Below, piece by piece: positions 25,118 through 33,225 of a stretch of 64,000 nt of DNA. Below the pieces are notes generated by a model. That model was not told the origin of the DNA and made no database searches. It saw only the letters and a list, made by a program, of their open reading frames with translations. Each line of letters starts with the position of its first letter. The first letter of the stretch is position 1. Origin of the DNA: Gallintestinimicrobium propionicum (GTDB lineage Bacteria > Bacillota > Clostridia > Lachnospirales > Lachnospiraceae); contig NZ_JAOQJY010000015.1 in assembly GCF_025567525.1 (NCBI RefSeq), forward strand, positions 39,241 through 103,240. The letters run 5' to 3'. The translations under genes and the position numbers were made by a program.

Positions 25118-25803
25118 AAGAATTTGAAGCAAATAACGAAAATGACTACCTGCCCCTGCGGGACGTGGTGTTCAATACGCTTCGGACGAGTATTCTGACC
25201 GGTGAGTTAAAGCCGGGGGAGCGCCTGATGGAAATTCATCTGGCGGATAAGCTCGGAGTGTCCCGGACACCGATCCGCGAGGCGATCCGCAAGCTGGAGC
25301 TGGAGGGGCTCGTTACGATGATTCCAAGACGCGGCGCAGAGGTGGCGCAGATCACGGAAAAGAACCTGCGGGACGTTTTGGAGGTGCGCCGGGCGCTGGA
25401 CGCGCTGGCGGTAGAGCTGGCATGCGAGCGCATCACGGAAGATGAGCTTGCAGAACTGAAAAAAGCGTGCGAGAACTTCGAACTGGAAACAAAGCGCGGC
25501 AACGCCAACCAGGTTGCACAGGCGGACGTGGAGCTGCACGATATTATTTTAAAGGCGAGCGGAAACGAGCGGCTGATGCAGATGATCAGCAAGCTTTCTC
25601 AGCAGATGTACCGCTACCGCCTGGAATATGTCAAGGACGAGGCAAACTACAAACGCCTGATCGCAGAGCACCGCGTGATCTACGAGGCGATCCGCGACCG
25701 CGACAGACAAACTGGAGCAGAGGCGATCAAAAACCATATTGACAATCAGGAAAAGGCTGTGATCCGGATGATTACATCGGCGTCCGGGAAGACAAAACGC
25801 TGA
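25114..25803 (+). CDS. GntR-family regulator (FCD domain)
   Basis: A 229-residue regulator with an N-terminal winged helix (LRTSILTGELKPGERLMEIHLADK without its tail, then SRTPIREAIRKLELEGLV) and a C-terminal helical FCD ligand domain (LRDVLEVRRALDALAVELA, VELHDIILKASGN, EHRVIYEAIRDRD). It belongs to the FadR-type branch, whose effectors are often carboxylic acids. Two histidines and an aspartate positioned as in metal-binding FCD domains can be seen. It overlaps ispE by four bases, an unusual operon partner; its targets are not evident. Confidence 0.87.
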   Translation: MKEFEANNENDYLPLRDVVFNTLRTSILTGELKPGERLMEIHLADKLGVSRTPIREAIRKLELEGLVTMIPRRGAEVAQITEKNLRDVLEVRRALDALAVELACERITEDELAELKKACENFELETKRGNANQVAQADVELHDIILKASGNERLMQMISKLSQQMYRYRLEYVKDEANYKRLIAEHRVIYEAIRDRDRQTGAEAIKNHIDNQEKAVIRMITSASGKTKR

Positions 25804-25865
25804 CCGGATGTATAACCGGCGCGCGGATGGGTATGCTCTTTCGAAACAGAGAAGGGAGAAAGAGT

Positions 25866-26147
25866 ATGCAGAAGAAACCGCGCGCCGGTATTTTATTTTT
25901 GACAATTATGATGTTATGGGGGATAATATACCCACAGTATGCACTTACGGAAGAAATGTATGAGACAGTGCAAAGCGCTGACGCGGTGGATGACAGCCAC
26001 CGAACTGCTGTAGCTGCGGGCGGGAACTGTCTGCGGGATTACCGCCGGATTCTGACTGCGGCGCCTGGGGAGGTGTCGGTGCGCTTTGCAATCGTCGATC
26101 AGATAGAAGAGTGGTTTGGAGAAAAAGATGAAAACAGTACAGGATAA
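25866..26147 (+). CDS. Small membrane or secreted protein of unknown function
   Basis: A 93-residue protein not recognised. The N-terminus has basic residues then one hydrophobic helix, AGILFLTIMMLWGIIYPQY, that could be a signal or anchor. The rest is hydrophilic with a single Cys in GGNCLRDYRRIL and an acidic end. The ATG at 25866 has a GGGAG site. It overlaps the start of murI by 20 bases, so it appears to be translated in the same operon. The coordinate and coding bias support a real gene, but the function is unknown. Confidence 0.55.
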   Translation: MQKKPRAGILFLTIMMLWGIIYPQYALTEEMYETVQSADAVDDSHRTAVAAGGNCLRDYRRILTAAPGEVSVRFAIVDQIEEWFGEKDENSTG

Positions 26148-26967
26148 AAATCTGCTGGAAATGCCCATCGGCGTATTTGATTCCGGCATGGGCGGTCTGA
26201 CTGTGATGCGTGAGATCATGCGTCAGATCCCCAATGAAAAGGTGATTTATTTTGGAGATACGGCGAGAGTTCCCTATGGAAGCAAGTCAAAGGAGACAGT
26301 GACACGCTTTTCCAGGCAGATTGTCCGTTTTTTGCAAAGCAAACAGGTCAAGGCAATTGTTGTCGCCTGCAATACGGCGAGCGCCTATGCGCTGAATGAT
26401 CTGGAAAGGGAAATCGATATTCCAATCATCGGCGTGGTAAAGCCGGGCGCAAAGGTTGCAGCGGAGGTGACCCGCAACGGACAGGTCGGCGTCATTGCGA
26501 CGGAAGGGACCATCAGCAGTAATATTTATACGACTTACATCCGCCAGCTTCGGCCGGAGGTACAGGTAACCGGCAAGGCGTGCCCACTGTTTGTGCCGCT
26601 GGTAGAAGAAGGGCTCTGGCAGGATCCGGTGACGGACGAGATTGCAAAACGTTACTTAAGCAGCTTAATCGATACCGGAATCGACACTCTGATTCTTGGC
26701 TGCACCCATTATCCGCTGATCCGTTCAACGGTCGCAAAGGTGATGGGCGACCATGTGACACTGGTAAACCCGGCGTATGAGACGGCTCGGGAATTAAAAG
26801 AGCTTTTGATGGAAAAAGGGTTATTCAATCCGGTTCCGCCGCAGCTTGGGACAAATAAATACGAGTTTTTTGTCAGCGACGGCGCGGAGAAATTTGTCCA
26901 TTTTGCCAATTCGATTATCAAATACGGCATTTTGGGCGCGAAAGTAATACAGATAGAGGATTATTGA
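26128..26967 (+). CDS. murI: Glutamate racemase
   Basis: This enzyme makes D-glutamate for peptidoglycan. The 279-residue protein carries both catalytic cysteines, in VVACNTASAYAL and LGCTHYPLI, and the N-terminal IGVFDSGMGGLTVMREI with its Asp-Ser pair. YFGDTARVPYGSKS is also diagnostic. The ATG at 26128 is six bases after GGAG and lies inside the end of the preceding small gene. The downstream DUF1934 gene starts three bases after the stop. Confidence 0.93.
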   Translation: MKTVQDKNLLEMPIGVFDSGMGGLTVMREIMRQIPNEKVIYFGDTARVPYGSKSKETVTRFSRQIVRFLQSKQVKAIVVACNTASAYALNDLEREIDIPIIGVVKPGAKVAAEVTRNGQVGVIATEGTISSNIYTTYIRQLRPEVQVTGKACPLFVPLVEEGLWQDPVTDEIAKRYLSSLIDTGIDTLILGCTHYPLIRSTVAKVMGDHVTLVNPAYETARELKELLMEKGLFNPVPPQLGTNKYEFFVSDGAEKFVHFANSIIKYGILGAKVIQIEDY

Positions 26968-26969
26968 GC

Positions 26970-27404
26970 ATGACAAAGGATGTAGTGATATCCGTCCGCG
27001 GTCTGCAGGTGATGGACAACGAATCTTCAGAGGACATCGAGACGGTACAGCAGGGCGAATATTTTGAACGAAACGGCAGCATTTTTTTATTGTATGACGA
27101 ATATTATGAGGGCTTTGACGAGCCGGTCAAAAATGTCATGAAAATCAGGGGAAACGAAATGACTCTGACCAAACGCGGCATCATCAACGTCCAGATGAAC
27201 TTTGAGGCGGGCAAAAAGAACCTGACCCGTTACCAGACGCCCTACGGTGTGATGATGATCGGGCTGGACACCAGCCGCGTCGTCTGTCTGCAGGAAGAAA
27301 AAAGCCTTGCGATAGAAATTGATTATACGCTGGAAGCAAACTACCAGTACGTTTCGGATTCTAAAATCCGGATCATGGTACGGGAGAGAAAACAGCAGGC
27401 ATAA
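26970..27404 (+). CDS. DUF1934 family protein
   Basis: A 144-residue beta-barrel-like protein of the DUF1934 (YwiB) family. Visible landmarks are DVVISVRGLQ, the block EYFERNGSIFLLYDEYYEG, MTLTKRGIINVQMNFEAGKK and YQTPYGVMMIGLDTSRV; the family is related to lipocalin-like calycin folds. Function is unknown. The ATG at 26970 has GAGG about ten bases upstream; a TTG at 26964 that overlaps the murI stop would add two residues. Coupling to murI is frequent in Firmicutes. It ends before a strong terminator. Confidence 0.85.
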   Translation: MTKDVVISVRGLQVMDNESSEDIETVQQGEYFERNGSIFLLYDEYYEGFDEPVKNVMKIRGNEMTLTKRGIINVQMNFEAGKKNLTRYQTPYGVMMIGLDTSRVVCLQEEKSLAIEIDYTLEANYQYVSDSKIRIMVRERKQQA

Positions 27405-27409
27405 AATGA

Positions 27410-27456
27410 GCCCCTGCGTCGGTACGCATTCAACAGCGTGCTGTGCAGGGGCTTTT
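27410..27456 (+). terminator. Terminator after the murI operon
   Basis: gcccctgc (27410-27417) pairs with gcaggggc (27445-27452), followed by four T. The 27-base loop can fold further. It ends the ispE-GntR-murI-DUF1934 transcript. Confidence 0.8.
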
Positions 27457-27457
27457 A

Positions 27458-27498
27458 TTCATGACAATAGAATGCTGGCAGAGCGTGCATTCTATTGT
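27458..27498 (-). repeat. Family A hairpin repeat, copy 2
   Basis: The same unit as at 12060 but reversed: arms caatagaatgc (27465-27475) and gcattctattg (27487-27497), with the tcatga tail now on the left. It directly follows a terminator. Confidence 0.85.
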
Positions 27499-27523
27499 TG
27501 AAAGAAAACCAATTGACAATCTG

Positions 27524-27575
27524 AAAAGATGCGCCTACAATATTTGCATATGCAAATATTGTAGGCGCATCTTTT
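27524..27575. repeat. Perfect 52-bp palindrome
   Basis: Each 26-base half is the exact reverse complement of the other with no central spacer; the axis lies between 27549 and 27550. The outer part is aaaagatgcgcc/ggcgcatctttt and the centre is tttgcatatgcaaa. The T-run at one end and A-run at the other make it look like a two-way terminator, but a loop-free stem is unusual. It lies 41 bases before the ABC exporter gene at 27616, inside its expected leader. Confidence 0.9.
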
Positions 27576-27615
27576 GCACACGCAAAAATTCGTCTGACCA
27601 CGGAGGAAAGCAATC

Positions 27616-29343
27616 ATGCTGAAGGAACTGTTTTCTTATATGAAGCAATATAAAAAATATGCCTGGATCAGTCTGGTCTGCATTGCGGTGGAATGTATCT
27701 TCGAGCTGGTTATTCCGCTGATTATGGCGGACATGGTGGATGTCGGAATCGCAAACGGGGATCAGGATTATATTCTGCATAAGGGACTGGTGATGATAGG
27801 CTGTGCAGGGCTGGCACTGGTGCTGGGGATCTGCAGCGCACGGTTCTGCGCACTGTGCGGTCAGGGCTTTGGGGCGAATCTGCGGGAAGCAGAGTACCGC
27901 AAGCTGCAGAGCTATTCCTTTTCCAATATCGATCATTTTCAGGTGTCATCGCTGGTAACCCGCCTGACCAGTGATGTGACGGTGATCCAGAATTCGGTTT
28001 CAACGGGCATCCGTCCGCTGTGTCGTGCGCCGGTTATGCTGTTTATGGCTACAGGCTCGGCGTTTGTGATCAACGCGCGTCTGGCACTTGTTTTTTTGGT
28101 GGCACTGCCGGTGTTAGGATTTTTGCTGTTTGAGATCGTCAGCCACGTCGGACCTTTGTATACAAAGATGCAGACCGGAATTGACAGGGTCAACCGTATT
28201 GTGCAGGAAAATCTGACGGCGGTGCGTGTCGTCCGTTCCTATGTCAGAGAGAATTACGAGCAGGCGAAGTTCGATGACGCAAATCTTGCCCTTCGTACAG
28301 AATCCGAAAAAGCCTTCGGTTTATCTTCTATGAATATGGCAGCAATGCAGTTTGTCATGTATGGGACGATCCTGGCGATCCTGTGGTTTGGCGGCAGCTC
28401 TATCCGTACCGGAACTATGCAGGTTGGTGAGCTGACCGGATTTTTGAGCTATGTGCTGCAGATCCTAAACTCCCTGATGATGCTGTCGAACGTTTTTATG
28501 ATGCTGACCCGTTCGATGGCGAGCGGAACCCGAATTCTCGAGGTTTTGAACGAAAAGGTGGAGATCACGGAGGAAAAGGCACGTCCGGTTAGCGTGAAAA
28601 AGGGCGCGATCCGTTTCGACCATGTATTTTTTCAGTACAGCAAAAACGCGGAGGAATATGTGCTTTCGGACATTTGTCTGAATCTGGAAGCCGGACAGAC
28701 GATCGGAATTATCGGTCAGACTGGTGCAGCAAAATCGACCCTCGTGCAGCTGATTCCGCGCCTGTACGAGGCGACAAAGGGCTGTGTGTATGTAGACGAC
28801 GTGCCGGTGCAGGAATATCCGCTGGAGCATCTGCGGGATGCGATCGCCATGGTGCTGCAGAAAAATACGCTGTTTTCCGGGACGGTACGGGATAATCTTC
28901 GCTGGGGCAAAGAGGACGCGACGCAGGAGGAAATCGACGAGGCGTGCCGGATCGCCTGTGTGGATGAATTTATCGACCGGCTGGATAACGGCTATGATAC
29001 AGAGCTTGGACAGGGCGGCGTGAACGTGTCCGGAGGACAGAAGCAGCGGCTCTGCATTGCGCGCGCGATCTTAAAGCAACCGAAGGTACTGATTTTGGAC
29101 GATTCGACGAGCGCAGTGGACACGGCAACGGAAGCAAAGATCCGGGAAGGTCTAAAAGCAAAGCTCCCGGAGATGACGAAAATTATTATCGCACAAAGAA
29201 TTTCTTCTGTATGCTGCGCCGATCAGATTGTCATTTTGGACGATGGAAAAATAAACGCGGTCGGTACGCATGAGCAGTTGCTTGCAGAGAACCGGATTTA
29301 TCAGGAAATTTATCATTCCCAACAGGAAGGAGGTGCTCTGTAA
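27616..29343 (+). CDS. Heterodimeric ABC exporter, degenerate-site subunit
   Basis: A 575-residue half-transporter with six membrane helices and a C-terminal ATPase. The ATPase has Walker A GQTGAAKST, signature VSGGQKQRLCIARAI and Walker B VLILDDSTSAVD. In heterodimeric exporters such as BmrCD and TM287/288, the subunit with Asp after Walker B instead of Glu forms the non-hydrolysing site; this one fits. In addition, the glycine before the Walker A lysine is Ala here, which is uncommon. Substrates are probably drugs or lipids. It overlaps its partner by one base and has GGAGG upstream. Confidence 0.9.
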   Translation: MLKELFSYMKQYKKYAWISLVCIAVECIFELVIPLIMADMVDVGIANGDQDYILHKGLVMIGCAGLALVLGICSARFCALCGQGFGANLREAEYRKLQSYSFSNIDHFQVSSLVTRLTSDVTVIQNSVSTGIRPLCRAPVMLFMATGSAFVINARLALVFLVALPVLGFLLFEIVSHVGPLYTKMQTGIDRVNRIVQENLTAVRVVRSYVRENYEQAKFDDANLALRTESEKAFGLSSMNMAAMQFVMYGTILAILWFGGSSIRTGTMQVGELTGFLSYVLQILNSLMMLSNVFMMLTRSMASGTRILEVLNEKVEITEEKARPVSVKKGAIRFDHVFFQYSKNAEEYVLSDICLNLEAGQTIGIIGQTGAAKSTLVQLIPRLYEATKGCVYVDDVPVQEYPLEHLRDAIAMVLQKNTLFSGTVRDNLRWGKEDATQEEIDEACRIACVDEFIDRLDNGYDTELGQGGVNVSGGQKQRLCIARAILKQPKVLILDDSTSAVDTATEAKIREGLKAKLPEMTKIIIAQRISSVCCADQIVILDDGKINAVGTHEQLLAENRIYQEIYHSQQEGGAL

Positions 29344-31187
29344 TGGCAAAATATGTCGGCTATAAGCGCCCGAAAAATACGAAAAAGGCCATGAAAAATC
29401 TGCTGAGATATCTTGGATATCACAAGTGGCTGCTGCTTTTAGTTGCAGTTTTGGTAGCGATCAGCAGTGGGGTGAGCATTGCAGGCACTTATCTTATCCG
29501 CCCGGTCATCAATGATTACGCGATCCCGGGGGATATTCCGGGGCTGATCCGGATGATGATTGCGATGGGGATCCTGTATCTGTGCGGTGTGTGCGCGACC
29601 TTTGCCTATAACCGGCTGATGGTGCATACATCCCAGCAGGTAGTGACGGAAATCCGGAGAGATCTGTTTGCCCATATTCAGAAGCTGCCGCTGGCCTATT
29701 TTGATGCGCACACTCACGGGGAGCTGATGAGCCGTTTTACAAACGATGTCGATACAGTACAGGAAGCATTAAACGGCACGTTTTCCATGCTGATCCAGAG
29801 CTTTTTGATATTGACAGGAACCCTCAGCATGCTGTTTGTTTTGAGTGCGCGTCTGACACTGATCGTATTACTGTTTTTAGCAGCGAGCGGATTTTTTATC
29901 TGGTACAATGGAAAACGCAGTAAAAAATATTTCAACGCACAGCAGGAGGCACTGGCTGCAGTCAACGGCTTCGTGGAGGAAATGACTGCGGGGCAGAAGG
30001 TGGAGAAGGTATTCAATCATGAAAAGCAGGATCTTGAAGAATTTTTAGTGCGAAACGAAAAGCTGCGCAAAGCCTCTACCAACGCCCTGACCTGGTCCGG
30101 TATGCTGGTTCCGGTCAATGTCAGCATGTCCTACTTCAACTATGGAGTTTCTGCGGCAGCAGGCGGTATATTTGCACTGACCGGACACATGGATCTTGGA
30201 ACCCTTGCCTCTTATCTGGTTTATGTGCGTCAGAGCGCGATGCCCTTAAACCAGTTTACGAACCAGTTCAACTTTCTTCTGGCAGCCCTCTCCGGTGCAG
30301 AGCGGATTTTTGACCTGATGGAGCAGGAGCCGGAAATCGACGAGGGAACGGTAACCCTTTGCCCGGTTGAGGTCAGGATGGATGGTTCCCTGAAGGAGGC
30401 AGAAGGCTATACCGGAAGCTTTGCCTGGAAGGATGCAGACAGCCTGACCTTATTGCAGGGCGATGTGCGTTTCGACCAGGTTGTATTCGGATATACGGAA
30501 GAACATAAAATATTAGATGGCATCAGTCTGTTTGCAAAGCCGGGACAGAAGATCGCCTTTGTCGGTTCGACAGGCGCAGGAAAGACAACGATTATTAACC
30601 TGATCAACCGATTTTACGAAATCCAGAGCGGGACGATCACCTACGACGGCATCGATATTCGCAGGATCAAAAAGGATGACTTGAGAAAATCGCTGTCGAT
30701 GGTAATTCAGGATACTCATTTGTTTACCGGAACGATCGCGGAGAATATCCGTTACGGACGGCTCAATGCAACAGAGGACGAGGTCAGGGCGGCTGCGAAA
30801 ATCGCGAATGCTGACTCCTTTATCCGTCGTCTGCCCAAGGGGTATGACACGATACTGCACAGCGACGGCAGCAATCTATCCCAGGGACAGAGACAGCTGC
30901 TTGCGATTGCCCGGGCAGCAATTTCCCGACCGCCGGTGCTGATCCTGGATGAAGCCACCAGCTCCATCGACACGAGAACGGAGCGGCTGATCGAAAAAGG
31001 CATGGATCGCCTGATGGAAAACCGTACCGTTTTTGTCATCGCACATCGGCTTTCAACGGTGCGAAACTCAAAGGCAATTCTTGTGCTGGAAAAGGGCACG
31101 ATCATCGAGCGCGGAGACCATGAGGAGCTGCTGGGGCAAAAGGGCCGCTACTATCAGCTGTATACCGGACAGTTTGAACTGGAGTAA
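29343..31187 (+). CDS. Heterodimeric ABC exporter, catalytic subunit
   Basis: The 614-residue partner of the previous gene. It has six membrane helices, an insertion of about 35 residues before the ATPase (ending FAWKDADSLTLLQG), Walker A GSTGAGKTT, signature LSQGQRQLLAIARA, Walker B VLILDEATSSID with the catalytic Glu, and switch IAHRLSTV. The signature LSQGQ in place of LSGGQ is the known counterpart of a degenerate partner site. Together the two genes form one asymmetric exporter, followed by a MarR regulator that may control it. Confidence 0.92.
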   Translation: MAKYVGYKRPKNTKKAMKNLLRYLGYHKWLLLLVAVLVAISSGVSIAGTYLIRPVINDYAIPGDIPGLIRMMIAMGILYLCGVCATFAYNRLMVHTSQQVVTEIRRDLFAHIQKLPLAYFDAHTHGELMSRFTNDVDTVQEALNGTFSMLIQSFLILTGTLSMLFVLSARLTLIVLLFLAASGFFIWYNGKRSKKYFNAQQEALAAVNGFVEEMTAGQKVEKVFNHEKQDLEEFLVRNEKLRKASTNALTWSGMLVPVNVSMSYFNYGVSAAAGGIFALTGHMDLGTLASYLVYVRQSAMPLNQFTNQFNFLLAALSGAERIFDLMEQEPEIDEGTVTLCPVEVRMDGSLKEAEGYTGSFAWKDADSLTLLQGDVRFDQVVFGYTEEHKILDGISLFAKPGQKIAFVGSTGAGKTTIINLINRFYEIQSGTITYDGIDIRRIKKDDLRKSLSMVIQDTHLFTGTIAENIRYGRLNATEDEVRAAAKIANADSFIRRLPKGYDTILHSDGSNLSQGQRQLLAIARAAISRPPVLILDEATSSIDTRTERLIEKGMDRLMENRTVFVIAHRLSTVRNSKAILVLEKGTIIERGDHEELLGQKGRYYQLYTGQFELE

Positions 31188-31221
31188 TGCTTACGGAGCT
31201 GGCTGCGCGTGCTGCAGTTTC

Positions 31222-31277
31222 TCTGCGCGCACTTGACACAAACTCGACATGCGCAAAAAACGTGCGCAGAAATGAGG
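31222..31277 (+). repeat. Family C leader element, copy 1 (short form)
   Basis: A stretch tctgcgcgcacttgacac through gcgtgcgcagaaatgag-type sequence, nearly the same as at 47841 and 59437 but lacking their first hairpin. It ends just before the MarR gene's ribosome binding site. Within it tgcgcgcac can pair with gtgcgca. Confidence 0.75.
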
Positions 31278-31283
31278 GAATAT

Positions 31284-31721
31284 ATGGAAAAAGATATCAG
31301 ACAGAGTCTGCAGGAGCACATTTTCAGACTGGAAAACCGGCGCAGGGAACTGATGCGTCCGGAATATTTACGGCTGGGGCTGACGATCGGGCAGGGACAG
31401 CCGCGGATTTTGATGTACCTTTTGACAGAAGACGGCTGCAGTCAGCGGGAAATTGCAGAGAACTGTCACCTTGATGTGACGACGCTCTCGCGCACGCTGG
31501 ACCGGCTGGCGGAAAAAGGGCTTTTGGAGCGGCGTATCAATCCACAGTCGCGTCGGGAGTGCCAGATCTTTCTGACAGAGGAGGGAAGGGAGACGGCAGC
31601 AGAGGTCTGCAGCTGCTTTCGCGAAACGGAAAAAAAGATGTGCAGCGGGCTGACTGAAAAAGAACTGGAAGCGCTGGATGCCGGAATCTGCCGGATGCTG
31701 GAAAATTTGACCGAAGCCTGA
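31284..31721 (+). CDS. MarR-family regulator near the ABC exporter
   Basis: A 145-residue winged-helix protein. The DNA-reading part is CSQREIAENCHLDVTTLSRT, followed by LERRINPQSRRECQIFLTEE, the MarR wing. The GQPRILMYLLTEDG segment is typical of the first helix. The ATG at 31284 has GAGGG upstream. It lies 96 bases after the exporter genes with a family C element between, so it may be co-transcribed and sense the exporter's substrate, or have its own promoter in that element. Confidence 0.85.
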   Translation: MEKDIRQSLQEHIFRLENRRRELMRPEYLRLGLTIGQGQPRILMYLLTEDGCSQREIAENCHLDVTTLSRTLDRLAEKGLLERRINPQSRRECQIFLTEEGRETAAEVCSCFRETEKKMCSGLTEKELEALDAGICRMLENLTEA

Positions 31722-31758
31722 AGAAAACTGGAATCTTAATAAAAAGTTTATACACATA

Positions 31759-31788
31759 TCCGCCGCCAATGTTTTACAAGGCGGCGGA
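31759..31788 (+). terminator. Hairpin terminator after MarR gene
   Basis: tccgccgcc and ggcggcgga form a perfect 9-bp stem around a 12-base loop, followed by tttat. The short T run makes it a moderate terminator. Confidence 0.7.
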
Positions 31789-31848
31789 TTTATGATATCC
31801 TGAGAGCAGATGCGAATTTAGGGCAATCGGAATGGATTGGAGCAGGAT

Positions 31849-33222
31849 ATGAGCGACAAACAGGATTTTTCGGAAATTGGAGACAGAATCAAGGATGCAG
31901 TACAGGATGCGGTAAATTCAGGTGACTTCGGACAACTAAACCATGTCATCAATGATTCCGTAAACGGAGCGCTGGATGAGGTGCGCTGGCAGGTCAATCA
32001 GGCGCACGAACGGGTTTATAAGCGAACGGACAAAACCGTGGAATACAAATCCGCCAAGCGCAGTATTGCTTCTTCCTACAGCACATCGCAGTCGCCCTAC
32101 AGACGACAGATGGAGCAGAAGCAGCGTTATACGACGGCAAAGCAGTATCAGCGCCCGGACGGCACGATCGTTTATAAGAACACGATCAACGTGCCGCAGA
32201 TTTTTGTAAAAAAGGGTAAAGTCAGTGGTGTTTTACTGAGCGTATTTGGAGGGATCGGGCTTGGAACTTTCGGACTGACCGCACTGATCATGGCGATCAT
32301 TTGGGCAGCAACCTCCAGCGCGTCTCTGGGTGGGATGACCATATTGTTCGGTCTTATGGCAGCAGCCTGCGGAGGTGTATTAAAACGCGGCGGAGGACTC
32401 TGCAAACGGCTTGGAAGAGCAGAACGATATCTGAAGCTTGCAGGGGAGGAAATGTATATCCGAATTTCTGAGCTTTCTGAAAAAACCGGATGGACTCCAA
32501 AGAAGCTGGGACGGGATATTCGGACGATGATCGAGAGTGGCATGTTCCCGGAAGGACACATGGATGAGAAAAACGATATTTTTGTCATCGATGACGAGAC
32601 ATGGGAGCAGTATCTCGAGGAAAAAGAAGAATATGAACAGCAACTTGCGGAGAAAAAACGCAAAGAGCTGACAGCGGACGTCGGGCAAAGTGCTGGCGGA
32701 GCAAACCGTGCAGATGGCAAGGCTGCCGGACAGAACCAGACAGCTGATGGTGTAGCGACGCACAGCGAGGAAGCGCTGACAAAAGAGGCGCAGATCGAAA
32801 AAGACGGTCAGGCCTACATGGAGCGGCTTCGGGAGTTAAACATCCAGATCCCGGGAGAGGTGATTTCCAACAAGCTTTACAAGCTGGATTACCTGCTGAA
32901 GCGGATTTTTCAGACGCTTCGGGAGCATCCGGAGAAGAGCGACCAGATGCGGCGATTTATGGAGTATTATCTTCCTACGACGGTCAAGCTTGTGGAATCC
33001 TATGCAGAATTTGACAGCGCCGGGGTAGAGGGCGAGAACATCCGTACCGCTAAGGAAGAGATCGAAAAGACGATGGATACGATTAACGATGCCTTTGAAA
33101 AGCTTTTGGATGATCTGTACCAGGACGCGGCGTTTGAAGCATCGGCAGATGCAAGGGTGCTGAAAACCGTGCTGGCGCAGGACGGGTATATGAAGAGTGA
33201 TTTTGAAAAACAGGAGGAGTAA
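31849..33222 (+). CDS. XpaC-like protein
   Basis: A 457-residue protein of the family annotated as 5-bromo-4-chloroindolyl phosphate hydrolysis (XpaC); the true role is unknown. The order is an acidic N-terminus (about 1-60), a basic Ser/Tyr/Gln-rich linker, two membrane helices near residues 130-180 (VSGVLLSVFGGIGLGTFGL and GGMTILFGLMAAACGGVLK), a cytoplasmic domain EEMYIRISELSEKTGWTPKK, a low-complexity linker, and the C-terminal XpaC core NKLYKLDYLLKRIFQTLREH and YYLPTTVKLVESY. The ATG at 31849 has GGAG six bases upstream. It is paired with telA, three bases later, as in many Firmicutes. Confidence 0.83.
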   Translation: MSDKQDFSEIGDRIKDAVQDAVNSGDFGQLNHVINDSVNGALDEVRWQVNQAHERVYKRTDKTVEYKSAKRSIASSYSTSQSPYRRQMEQKQRYTTAKQYQRPDGTIVYKNTINVPQIFVKKGKVSGVLLSVFGGIGLGTFGLTALIMAIIWAATSSASLGGMTILFGLMAAACGGVLKRGGGLCKRLGRAERYLKLAGEEMYIRISELSEKTGWTPKKLGRDIRTMIESGMFPEGHMDEKNDIFVIDDETWEQYLEEKEEYEQQLAEKKRKELTADVGQSAGGANRADGKAAGQNQTADGVATHSEEALTKEAQIEKDGQAYMERLRELNIQIPGEVISNKLYKLDYLLKRIFQTLREHPEKSDQMRRFMEYYLPTTVKLVESYAEFDSAGVEGENIRTAKEEIEKTMDTINDAFEKLLDDLYQDAAFEASADARVLKTVLAQDGYMKSDFEKQEE

Positions 33223-33225
33223 CCG

